From assembly GCA_051453625.1 (NCBI GenBank), contig JBOZIK010000001.1:120708818-120772817 (forward strand): 64,000 nucleotides of DNA, read 5' to 3'. The notes under the pieces were generated by a model that made no database searches, was not told the origin of the DNA, and was given only the letters and a program-made list of their open reading frames with translations. This document shows positions 48,480 to 58,182 of this stretch, in pieces (position 1 is the stretch's first letter; every line of letters begins with the position of its first letter). Source of the stretch: Welwitschia mirabilis (taxonomy: Eukaryota; Gnetophyta; Gnetopsida; Welwitschiales). The translations under genes and the position numbers were made by a program.

Positions 48480-49200
48480 CTTCTCATTTAAGATAAAAAA
48501 TTTTGAGCCAAAAACATAAAATTAACTTATACAGGGTTTCTTACCAAACAATATCTCATAAGAGGTTTTAGAAGTGAATCTTCTTATCATTAAAACATAA
48601 CAACTAATATTAATGGCCTCCACCCAAAAATGATAAAAACTTGTTGATTATGCTTATCATCTCATTTACTAATCAATTCTTTCTTTCTAATACTTCATTT
48701 TATTATTGGGTTCTTGGATTCAAAAAGTGATGATGTGTGTTAAGTTACTCATGGAATTCTTTGAATCTAATATTTTTGAATTCATTTCCATTATCACTTC
48801 TTATGATCTTTATTCTATACACTTTTTTATTTTTTAGTAATATATAATTTATAAAATATGTCAAAGACCTCATCCTTATATGTGAGGAAGGCCTTCCATG
48901 TAAAATGAGAATAATCATTAATAAAGATTAAATAATACTTTTTTCTGTTATGGCTCTCTCTAGGTAAAAAATAAATAATATTAAGATGAAGAAAATATAA
49001 TGGACATTCAATGATGATAGAAATTTTATAACCAAATATTACACTTTTTTTCTTTCCCTTTTTATAATATTTATAAGCCTAATCATCAAAATTTTGTAAC
49101 TTAATCAATGAACTTACTATATGTTTTGAGAAAAAAGTATTACAAGATCTTTGTTGACATGTCCAAGCTTCCTATGCCACATTCTTACATTATCTATAAT
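48480..49200 (-). pseudogene. D integrase remnant
   Basis: Minus-strand blocks: KYYLIFINDYSHFTW near 48915-48960 (family YxxxxxDDxSRxTW), IRSDNGNEF near 48770-48800 with its catalytic Asp retained, then a frame-shifted RTPQQN-like block near 48700 and an ERKN-like block. The first catalytic Asp region (family HMDLFGP) reads HLNIIYF, so Asp is lost. Ty1/copia type. Confidence 0.75.
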
Positions 49201-49202
49201 AC

Positions 49203-49620
49203 TTAACAAACACCTGGTGCATTTGTTAAAATTATCTTATAATGTAGTGACATACACATTAGATTTCTTATGATCAATAAATAAAACTGTACTATTTTCA
49301 ATTCCTTGATGATACAATCATTTTGGATGAAAGTTATAACAAGTTTTGCATTACATAATTGACTAATACTAAGTAAATCATGTTGTAATTCTTCAATGTA
49401 AAATACATCTTTTAATAGAGGAATATTATCATCATTAATAACTCTAATGTCTTTAATTAATGTCTTTTTATTATTATCAAAAGTAACCACACTTTTGTCT
49501 TACTCAGTCAAAGAGATGAAACTAGATTTTTCACCTATTATGTATCTTGAAAATTCACTATTAACATACTATGCATCTATTTAGATCATAAGGTCTTTTA
49601 ATCTAAAAGAGCTTGCCTTA
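49203..49620 (-). pseudogene. D protease and pre-integrase remnant
   Basis: Open minus stretch 49203-49490 reads VTFDNNKKTLIKDIRVI and FYIEELQHDLLSISQLCNA, the segment after protease in SIRE-type Ty1/copia (family form DGLKHNLLSISQLCD). Upstream, the protease D-S-G triad reads N-S-E at 49554-49562, followed by FSRYIIGEKS, so the aspartic protease is inactivated by G-to-A changes. Confidence 0.75.
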
Positions 49621-50668
49621 TTTTAGCCACCAATCTTGTCTACACAGAATGTTATATCAATCTTTTTGGTATTTTATTATTGTCAGCATAATATCTTCTA
49701 CGTAACTTTATGATTAATTAAATTGATAATGGTTATGTTTGTAATAGTCATATTAATTGATATTATTTATAAGCACTAAATATTCATACCTTAACTTATA
49801 TTTTCACTTGTTTATGAATGAGATCAAAGAGATAGTAAAAGCAACATTACATCCTAGGCCATTTTTATCATTGATATTTCTATATTATCCAAGCATGATC
49901 TTTAAGGTTTATTTTTCTTAGATGAATTTCTCATTGATGTTGCTTGAATCTACACATTTCTACTTAACATTCTTCAACTCATATGTTAATTTGCTAATCT
50001 TAATCTTGAGGACTAAGTCTTCATTTAATAATACATTAAAGATTCTCTTCTTACTTAAATGCTAATTCAAGATTATAAAGTAATATTTCTATCTTAGAAA
50101 ATAATTTGTACAACTTGATGAATTATTTAAAAATTAAGTAATACCTATCTTAAAGAGACATTTCTATTTTATCTTTTCTTTTTAGTTCTTTCTCATTAAC
50201 TTCATCTTCATTATTGGTTCAGTTATGAACAATGTCCATATAGGATGGATACATGTTGTCTTTAGTTGAGGTGTCTACTACTTTAGCATCTTCATTATCA
50301 TTCCAACCTATAAAGAAGTATTTCTTTTTCTTAGACTCTTTTTTTTCCTTTTACCCTATAATTAGTTAGAGTTAGAAGATCCTAAGGATAAATGTTTTCA
50401 TCCTCTAATGCTTAACATTCTAATATAGATATATCATTTTTGAAGAGGAACTAGATAAATGCTTACCTTTAAACTTATCCTTTTCTTGAAATCCTGATGA
50501 CTTGCTATAGTATTAAGTTATATTTTTGTCAAGTTGATGTCAAACTAATATTTTCTAATGTAGTAAAGTATGTTGTAATTCTTGTAGAAAATAATAATTC
50601 TTGTGGATCAAAAGTAATCCAAAATTTTTCATTAGCTTCATTTAAACCTAATAAGTGATAGATCAAAT
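49620..50668 (-). pseudogene. D gag C-terminal remnant
   Basis: The minus strand reads KKKKYFFIGWNDNEDAKVVD around 50260-50330 and NNEDEVNEKELK near 50190, the Lys-rich then acidic tail found after the zinc knuckle in SIRE-type gag. Upstream, SGFQEKDKFKGKHLSSSSSK lies at about 50440-50510. A knuckle was not recognised. The sequence stops at 50668, where E's LTR begins, so D's gag is cut by E. Confidence 0.55.
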
Positions 50669-51654
50669 AAGGATTCGACTGAATCCTAGAGGGGTCAACT
50701 GAACCTATACAAAAAATCATCAAATCTTGTTTATAAATAGATTAACTAAATCTAATAGGGGTTGAGTAGACCTATGCTAAAAATATTGTATCAAATTTCA
50801 TAAGGGGTCAATTGGATAAAAAGGGGATCAATCAAACTTGGACCATATGTAGTCGACTAGATTCTTGATGGAGTTAACTAGACTATGTAACATAAATAAC
50901 TTAAGTCAACTAGAAGAAGCTGAGATCGACTAATTTTGATGATGATACTCAATAGAGTTAACCGAATATTTCAAGGGATTAACTAGTCATGATGAAAATG
51001 GAATTTTTTAGTCTATTTCTAGCCATCTTCTTCTTATTTTTTATCCATTGGAATATTGTATTTATAATAAACCCTAAAAATCCATCGTCTATATAAGCCA
51101 TAAAAGTCAAAATATTAATGCATTTTTTGATGGGGGCATAGACTAAAGATCATAAAAAGGAACTCTTTTGTATTATTAAGATCTTGGTCAAATAGAATGC
51201 ATTGTATGTACTTGGATTTATGAACTTACTTTCAGAAAATGTATTTCTAACCTTGTTATACTTTAGATCAAGTGGAATTAGTGTATTTGGGTATGCTATT
51301 CTCACCCAAAGATAAAGTCCTATGAAGGCTGAGACTTAGCTTCAAAAAGTTTGTTTGTAAAGGTTATAGGTTGATTTGAGAAACTTGAAAAGAAAGCAAT
51401 AAAGATTCAAGTCATCTTAGAATTGAAGCTAACTACTAAGAGTGGAGTAGGGGGTTTTCTAAATCACTATAAATTATGTGTATGGTGATCTTTTTTAATA
51501 TTTTCTATTTTTAGTTATTTCCATGTTCTTTCATTTAATCCTATTTAACAAAGTTTGTTAATTTGAAAACTCAATATTCCTTGATGAATTTTTCAGAGAG
51601 TAATATTTAATTTTTTAAATCCTATTCATCTCCTCCTCTGGGGTTCTAAATCCA
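50669..51654 (+). repeat. E 5' LTR
   Basis: Its start GGATTCGACTGAATCC aligns with the 3' LTR start TGGTCGACTAGATTTG. It ends ...TCCA just before the PBS. The first 320 bp hold many degenerate copies of a GTCGACTAG-like palindrome (for example 50850-50859). About 986 bp. The left boundary is uncertain by a few bases because TG is lost. Confidence 0.6.
51090..51097 (+). promoter_or_regulatory. TATA box of E 5' LTR
   Basis: TATATAAG in the context CGTCTATATAAGCC, about 420 bp into the LTR. Likely the core promoter of E. Confidence 0.55.
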
Positions 51655-51659
51655 AAATT

Positions 51660-51671
51660 TGATATCAAATC
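51660..51671 (+). other. E primer-binding site, tRNA-iMet type
   Basis: TGATATCAAATC compares with the initiator-Met primer consensus TGGTATCAGAGC: nine of 12 match, two of the three differences being G-to-A. It is followed by TAGGTTGAG, as in many Ty1/copia elements. Confidence 0.7.
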
Positions 51672-51723
51672 TAGGTTGAGTTAGTCTTAGATCCTAATAG
51701 ATTTTAACTCTAGAACCTCAACT

Positions 51724-52960
51724 ATGAGTAACCCTGCTAATGACCTTTGTACCAGAAGATTACTTATGTTTGATGAAATCAACTATGCCTATTAGAAAGT
51801 TTGAATGAGAATCTTTCTTAGAACTGTTCTTGTAGACATTGAGCAGGCTATCTACAATGATATCTTGTATCCACAATACCCAAAACCAATAGTAATGATA
51901 CCTCAATAATTATTGAGAAATCTCTAAAACAACGGACACTTATTGACAAGGCCAAAGCACCATAGATTCCTATGCTTTTAATGCTATTATTTTGTAATAT
52001 GTATAGATAAATTTAAGAGATAGTTAATTGTGAATATGTTAAGAAATCTTAGGACATACTTGAAATAGTTCATGAGGATACATCCATAGTAAAACAGACA
52101 AAGCTACAGATGCTCATCTTGAAGTTTAAAGATACTAACCTAGAAGAAGAAGAAGAAACTCTATAAGAGTTCTTTGTTAGATTTACACATATAGTAAACT
52201 TCATAGTAAGTTTAGGTTAGAAGATGGATGAAGAAAAATTGGTATGAAAAGTTATAAGATCTCTTTTAAAGAATTTTGAGTTAAAGATCATAGCCATCGA
52301 GAAAAGTACAAGCATTAATCAAATGGCCCTAGATGAACTACAAGGTAATCTTCAAACTTATTAGTTAAAGTACTCTACAGATAAAAAGAAAAGTCTTGTG
52401 TGTTAAAAAGTATATAGAAAGATTCTAAATTTAAAAGATCAGATGAAGATCTTAATGAAGATAAAGTTTCAGTATTAGCAAGAAGGTTTAATAAATTTCT
52501 GCATAGAAGAAAAAGAGATTATAAACTAAGTAAGGAACCAAAAAGGGGTCAGCCTAATCCATGAAGAAATCAAGAAAAAAGAAAGAAAATCTATTGCTAT
52601 GCTTATAAAGGATATAGACATGTTGCAAATGAGTGTCCTAATAATAGAAGAGATCAAAGAAAATCTAAGACACCATCTTTTATTACCACTTAGGACAATA
52701 TAAATGAAGAATAAGATAGTAGCTCTAGTTAAGAATTAAATGAAGAAAGGAGACCTTCTTTCATGGGAATAGCACCTTTCTTGAAAAACATGCCATGCTC
52801 AACTAAACTAGATGACTTAGACCTTATTGAAGTAAGTCAAGAAAAGCTAAAAGACACCTATCAAGAACTCTACTAGGAATGTGAAAAGTTGGCAAATTTG
52901 ATCAACAAGTTAAACAAAATAGCAAATACCCTAAACAAAAAAAATAAAGAATTAAAGGAT
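51724..52960 (+). pseudogene. E gag remnant
   Basis: Starts ATG at 51724 (MSNPANDL). FDEINYAY near 51770 and a frame with MRIFLRTVLVDIEQAIY match the N-terminal gag block of SIRE-type elements (NYxYWKxRMRIFL). EIVHEDTSIVKQTKLQMLIL (about 52065-52125) and FFVRFTHIVNFIVSLG belong to the copia-type gag core. The knuckle at 52595-52636 reads CYAYKGYRHVANEC; the second Cys is Tyr, a single G-to-A change from the C-x2-C-x4-H-x4-C form. An acidic and Lys/Asn-rich tail follows to about 52960. Several in-frame stops. Confidence 0.78.
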
Positions 52961-53379
52961 AATATAAGATGGTTGCATTAGATAATACTAAAGTAATTCA
53001 AGAGGTAAAAATCTTTTCTCATTTTGTTAATAAATTTTCAAATAGTTTTAGTAAGTTAAAAGAGATTCTTAGAATATGAAAATCAGTCCATGATAAGAGA
53101 GGCATTGGCTTCACCTCTTCAAAATCACCAAATCAATTGAATAAGGTAACATGGAAAAATAATTCCATTTTAAAATTTATTTATCATTTTGATGGTAAAT
53201 TGGGTCACTAAAAATTATTTTGTAAATTTAAAAAGGTAACAATGTTTTTAAGTCTTACTAGTACCTTTCCATTTAAATTTATTCTAAGGAATTATGTACC
53301 ACAATATTCCAAAAGGACTAAATGGATAAGGATTGATAATTTAAAAAGTTTGTTGATTCAAATAACATTTAAGGTATCA

Positions 53380-53760
53380 AATAAAACTTGTTGATATTTG
53401 GATAGTGGCTGATCTTGACACATAACAGCTGATAAATCAAGATTTTATCACTTAAACAATTTTGATGGAAGACATATAACCTTTCATGATAATGAAAAAG
53501 CCAAAATAGAAGGCATTAGAAACATTGGTGGAGGTAACATGTCTAAAATTAATGAAGTTTTATATGTGAATGGTCTTAAACATAATTTTCCTAATTTTAG
53601 TCAGATTTATGATAAAGGTTATAAAGTTATTTTTGATAGTTAAAAATGTGAGGTTAGATATGGGAAAATAAATAAAGTTCTTCTTAAAGCAAATAGAATA
53701 GATAATGTTTACAATATTGATCAATCTTCTTTTGTGTATCATTTTTCTCATATGAACCAA
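53380..53760 (+). pseudogene. E protease remnant
   Basis: YLDSG at 53395-53409 keeps the aspartic protease D-S-G triad, followed by a broken S-x-HITADKSRFYHL, ITFHDNEKAKIEGI and NEVLYVNGLKHNF near 53550-53590. This is the Ty1/copia protease-to-integrase segment (family VLYVDGLKHNLLS). It would process the polyprotein; stops interrupt it. Confidence 0.75.
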
Positions 53761-54570
53761 GAAGAGTTATGACACCAGTGGTTAGGACATGTAAAACCAT
53801 CATTAAAAAGATAATTATGAAAGAAATTCCTAGAATTAATATCAATAAACATTGATTGTGCAATGCATGTCAAAAAGGAAAATAGGCTAGAACCTCCCTC
53901 AAGAGTAAAAATTTAGTCTCCTAAATAATGTCACTTAAACTCATTCACATAGACTTAGTGGGACCTATTCAAACCAAAAGTATAGGAGAAAAACAATATT
54001 TTTTAATTATGATGGATGACTTCTCTAGATTTACTTGGGTTGTCTTCCTAGGACACAAGGTTAAAACCTTCAAAAGTTGTGTAGAAATTTATAACAAAAT
54101 CCAAAATAAGAAAGGATGTACTATTAAACAAATTAGAAGAAATCATAGAGGAGAATTCCAAACTCATCTTTTTAAGAAATATTATGTTGATAATGGTATA
54201 TAACACTAGTTTTTAGTCTTAAAGACACTATAGGAAAATGGAATTAAATAAAGGAAAAATGAGGTCCTTTAAGATATGATAAGAATGATGATAAATGATA
54301 AGGAAGTACCTAAAACATTTTGGACTGAAGTAATAAGTACTATATGCAAATCATCAATAGAGTTTATCTAAGACTGGGCATGGATAAAACCCCCTATGAA
54401 CTCTGGAAAGGAAGAAAGATGAATGTATCATATTTTAAGGTCTTTGGAAGTAAATGTTTTATCTTAAAAGATAAAAAACATTTGAGAAAATTTAAATTCA
54501 AAGCTGATGAAGCAATTTTCCTTGGATACTCTCCTAGAATTAGAGATTACTGGGTATTCAACAAATGAAG
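53760..54570 (+). pseudogene. E integrase remnant
   Basis: The zinc-binding part begins with HQWLGHVKPSLKR near 53775. An open stretch (53928-54203) reads LIHIDLVGPIQTKS (first catalytic Asp kept), YFLIMMDDFSRFTWVVFLGH and IRRNHRGEFQ (second catalytic Asp is Asn). The Glu motif is lost (NGIK, stop, RKN). The next open stretch (54344-54568) reads RVYLRLGMDKTPYELWKGRK, FKVFGSKCF and AIFLGYSP, the C-terminal Ty1/copia integrase blocks. Confidence 0.82.
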
Positions 54571-54899
54571 TTTAATAGTGGAAGAATCCATAAATGTGCA
54601 AACAGATAACTTTAGTACCAAATCTCTATTTTCAAGTGATGAAGAAAACCTTACTCCAAATATCTCTACTATCAAGGAAGTATCAAATAGAAAAGAAGAA
54701 GATACAACTCAATAAGCTACTTCCAAACAATTTTAGAGGACTAAAAGATCACCCTCTCAAGTTGGTTATTAATGATGTAAGCTTAAAAATATACACAAGA
54801 ATCTCTCTTAAAGACTTTTGTATCCACATTTATCATATCTCTCAAATTAAACCCAATAAATATAAATAGGCTAAAGCATACAAAGAATGAATAATGATA

Positions 54900-55560
54900 A
54901 TATAAGAAGAATTACAATAATTCAAAATAAATAATGTTTGGAAATTAGTAGAAAAACTAAAGAATTAGAATGTAATTAGAACAAATAAGTGTGATGAATA
55001 CAATACTATGATTAAAAGTAAAGCTAGATTAGTGGCTTAAGGATACAATTAGATTAAAGGAACAGATGTAGGAGACATGTTTGCTCTTGTGGTAATCCTA
55101 GATAGTATTAGAATGTTTGTTTTCTATACTTCCTACAAAAACTTTAAACTTTTCCAAATGGATGTGAAAAGCGCCTTTTCAAATGGAACCCTTAATGAAG
55201 AAGTTTATGTAGAGCAACCACAAGGGTTTGTAGATCCACATAAACCAAATGATGTCGGTAGACCTAAAAAGGCATTGCATCACTTAAAATAGGCACTAAG
55301 GGCATGGTATGAAAAACTAACAACATTTCTTAAAGAGAATCGTTATATCCATGGAGCAGTAGATAAAACTCTCTTTATTAAGAATTTTAAGGAAGACTTT
55401 ATCATCATTCAGATCTATGTTAATGATATAATTTTTGAAGCCTCAAAAGATGATTTCTTGAAAGAGTTTACTAATATTATGACAACACACTTTGAGATGA
55501 GTATGTTTACTCAGGTAAGCATGTTTCTTAATTTATAAATTAAACAAACAAAATAAGGTA
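54900..55560 (+). pseudogene. E reverse transcriptase remnant
   Basis: An open stretch (55077-55292) reads FKLFQMDVKSAFSNGTLNEE then VYVEQPQGFVDP, followed after a stop by ALRAWYEKLTTFLKE. The catalytic motif at 55416-55427 is YVND where the family has YVDD: the first Asp is Asn. The order after integrase confirms Ty1/copia. Confidence 0.84.
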
Positions 55561-56350
55561 ATTTTATATCTCAATCAAAATACTCAAAGAAGTTGATTAA
55601 GCAATTTAACCTTGAAAATGCAAAGTGAACCAACACTCCTATATCAACTTCATATAAAGTTAGCCTTAATAACATAGTAAATCAGTGGACCAAAAACTTT
55701 ATAGGAACATGATAGAGAGCTTATTATACTTAACTACTAATATACATAATATAATATTTAGTGTTACTATGTGCATAAGATATTAGATTAATCCTAAGGA
55801 ATCACATCTCTAAGCTATCAAAAGAATCATAAGGTATATAAAAGGAACAAGTGACTATGGGCTATGATGTCCTCTAGAAACTTCATTTGAACTAGCAAGT
55901 TTTAATGATGCAAACTAGGATGTTTACAAAGATGATTATAAGAGCACCATTAGAAACTATTTTTTTCTAGGATTATGCTTAGTATGATGGAAAAGTAAGA
56001 AGTAAAATTCTTTCTCTTTCTACAGCAAAAGCAAGCTACATAGTAGTAGAAAGCTGATGCACTTATCTTTTATGGATGAAATACATGCTTAAAGGTTTTA
56101 GGATTAACTATAATCAGATACCAATTTTTTGTGATAATGTAAGTGTAATTAATATTTTAAAAAACCTTGCTCAACATTATTGAACTAAACATATTAAACT
56201 TCAACATCATTTTCTTAGAGATTAAATAGACAAGGGTAATATTTCCATGAATTTCGTAAGTAGTGATAGAAAGCTAGTTAATATTCTTATGAAACCCCTA
56301 AACTTTAACAATTTTTTGAGTCTTCATTATGAATTAAGAGTTATTTCTCT
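55560..56350 (+). pseudogene. E RT C-terminus and RNase H remnant
   Basis: Includes LSLSTAKASYIVVES near 56010-56055 (family ALSTTEAEYxA), LLWMKYMLKGF, IFCDNVSVINILKN near 56125-56165, TKHIKLQHHFLRD near 56185-56225 and FVSSDRKLVNILMKPL near 56250-56300 (family DQLADIFTKPL). Stops and frameshifts are frequent. Confidence 0.78.
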
Positions 56351-56361
56351 ATCCTCTAACT

Positions 56362-56371
56362 AAAAGCAGGG
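56362..56371 (+). other. E polypurine tract
   Basis: AAAAGCAGGG immediately before the 3' LTR start TGGTCGACTAG. Only about 20 bp separate it from the end of RNase H, so E has no extra ORF. Confidence 0.55.
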
Positions 56372-56832
56372 TGGTCGACTAGATTTGTAATTAATTTAAC
56401 TAGACCTAGAGAAGTTGATTTAATGGAAACTTAAACCTAGTCACTTGGACTTTTCTTAGGCAAACTAAAATCAGTTAAGTTAATAAAACTTCAGTCCTAG
56501 TTAACTGAATCTAAAAAAAATTTAACTCATGCCTTAATAGGTCAATCAGACCATAATCTAGTTGATTAAACCTATAAGGTTAAGAGTGAAAGAAAGGTAG
56601 TGGACCCAATTTTTTTCTTATATTCAACTTATTTTGTCCCCTTCTAAAATATTTTAAAACCCTACCTTCCTCACTTCCACCTGCCTCCCTGTCTCTTTTA
56701 GATCTTTTCCATTTCCTTCCACTTCTCTTAATCTTCAGCAAGTGCCACATGTCTTAATGGCATAAGGACCTTCCAGAAGAGCAAGACCTTAGGCAAAACC
56801 TATATAATTTTACTAAAAAGTTTGAACAGAAT
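56372..56832 (+). repeat. E 3' LTR, truncated
   Basis: The start matches the 5' LTR (GTCGACTAG, TTAACTAGACCTA). The GTCGAC-like motifs continue to about 56570. Similarity to the 5' LTR becomes weak after about 56650, so the right part is uncertain. It ends where B's LTR begins at 56833. Confidence 0.5.
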
Positions 56833-58182
56833 TGTTATGGTGTGAATTTATGCAATCTTTAAGTCCTTAGGCAAAACCTGTAAATCATAATACTTGCACA
56901 AAAACACACACTAGTATAGACAAGAGTCAACTCAAATATCATAATCCATTGAAAGCACTAGGCTAGAAATTAGAGAATTGATTTCATAAAGTATTTTTAG
57001 TCTCTTTTCTTTAGTAAATGAAAAATTAAGAATAACACAAATGTAATACAAGATGAATGATGATAAAATACAAATGGATTAAATGCAAGTGTAATGAATT
57101 TATTTTTATTCCAATCCTCCTATCACAAGAATTAGCTTTTATAACTTAGATCAATTAGGAAGAGTTTATCACTTATTCCTAATCAACATAAGCTATAAGA
57201 TATGTCAAAATGAATATGAATAATGCAAATATGAAAATGGAGTAAAATGAAATGCAATGTTATATTTAAACTAACAACATTAACTTTAATAAAGGTTGCT
57301 CTTATGATCTAGATAAACTATGAAGTTGTCATTAAATCATAATCAACTTGAACCATAAGGGAGATTTACACAACAAGAGTGAAAAGAGTTCTTGAATTAA
57401 TCATCAATTTAACATCAACTTACAACAAAGTAGCAGCACCTCAATAGAGGATACTCAATCCAACACCAAGGAAATCTTCTCTTTGTAGCTAATGAATGGA
57501 CCTCTTGTCCTTTAGTCTTATATCACAAGAATATTCNNNNNNNNNNNNNNNNNNNNNNNNNNNNNNNNNNNNNNNNNNNNNNNNNNNNNNNNNNNNNNNN
57601 NNNNNNNNNNNNNNNNNNNNNNNNNNNNNNNNNNNNAAGAATATTAGGTACAAAAGATAGAGATAAAAGTAAAGGCAAAGGGTGGTATTTATAGTTTTAC
57701 ATTGAAATTCTAAAAGCATAACCCTAAAGATTGGAGAAGAAAAACTAGAAATCCATATGGGCCACATAACCCCATTACAAAAATAATTCTTTTCATTCTT
57801 ACAAAATAGTTATCATCCTAACTATCATGGGGATGACACTAGGGATAATACTCTACAACAAGATGTGATCCATCAGCTTTAAACCCTCCAGTCAACTTAC
57901 AGCTGATGTCATTTTAACTATCATGGAAAAGACAGAGGGGACAACAAACCTCTTTATCTTTCCTACTTAATGGAAATTAGTATTCTATCTTATTAACCTT
58001 TTCTTAAAGATACAAAGTATCAAAATAAGCCTAATATACCTCCACATATGTCAAGAATAGCATGTTTAGTGATCATCTTGTTAATTCTTCATAATTATCA
58101 TAATTGCATCAAAAACTATATAAATGTCCTACAAAAGTATTCAAGATACCCTATCAAAATCCTATAAATTGGCATTGTAATA
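56833..58182 (-). repeat. B 3' LTR
   Basis: TGTTATGGTG to TAATA, colinear with A's LTRs. Apparent length 1350 bp includes a 100-N gap that seems spurious. Without it and the 9-bp overlap the length is about 1241 bp, close to A's 1252-1255. TATA box (minus) at 57686-57694. Hairpin motifs at about 57808-57850 and 57905-57947. Confidence 0.82.
57537..57636. other. Assembly gap, 100 N (probably no missing DNA)
   Basis: Both flanks contain AAGAATATT: it ends one base before the gap and restarts just after it. Joining on that overlap restores colinearity with A's LTR. Confidence 0.9.

Larger units (their letters stand above)
28402..50668 (-). mobile_element. Element D, SIRE/Maximus-type Ty1/copia retrotransposon
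   Basis: From right to left: gag C-terminal part, protease and pre-integrase region, integrase, RT, RNase H, then about 2.7 kb with an extra EFYAN-type ORF, a clear polypurine tract (43822-43835) and the 3' LTR. The integrase-before-RT order is Ty1/copia. The extra ORF after pol and the ATCATCAAAATGGGGGAGATT tract fit the SIRE/Maximus lineage. The C compound (29426-43325) interrupts the 3' LTR, and E (from 50669) interrupts gag, so D's 5' end lies outside the window. Confidence 0.75.
50669..56832 (+). mobile_element. Element E, SIRE-type Ty1/copia retrotransposon
   Basis: Plus-strand element in the order 5' LTR, tRNA-iMet PBS, gag with knuckle, protease, integrase, RT, RNase H, purine tract and 3' LTR. 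gag and pol are recognisable but full of stops. Unlike D there is no long region between RNase H and the 3' LTR. It interrupts D's gag on the left. On the right its 3' LTR appears to be cut by B at 56833. Confidence 0.8.
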
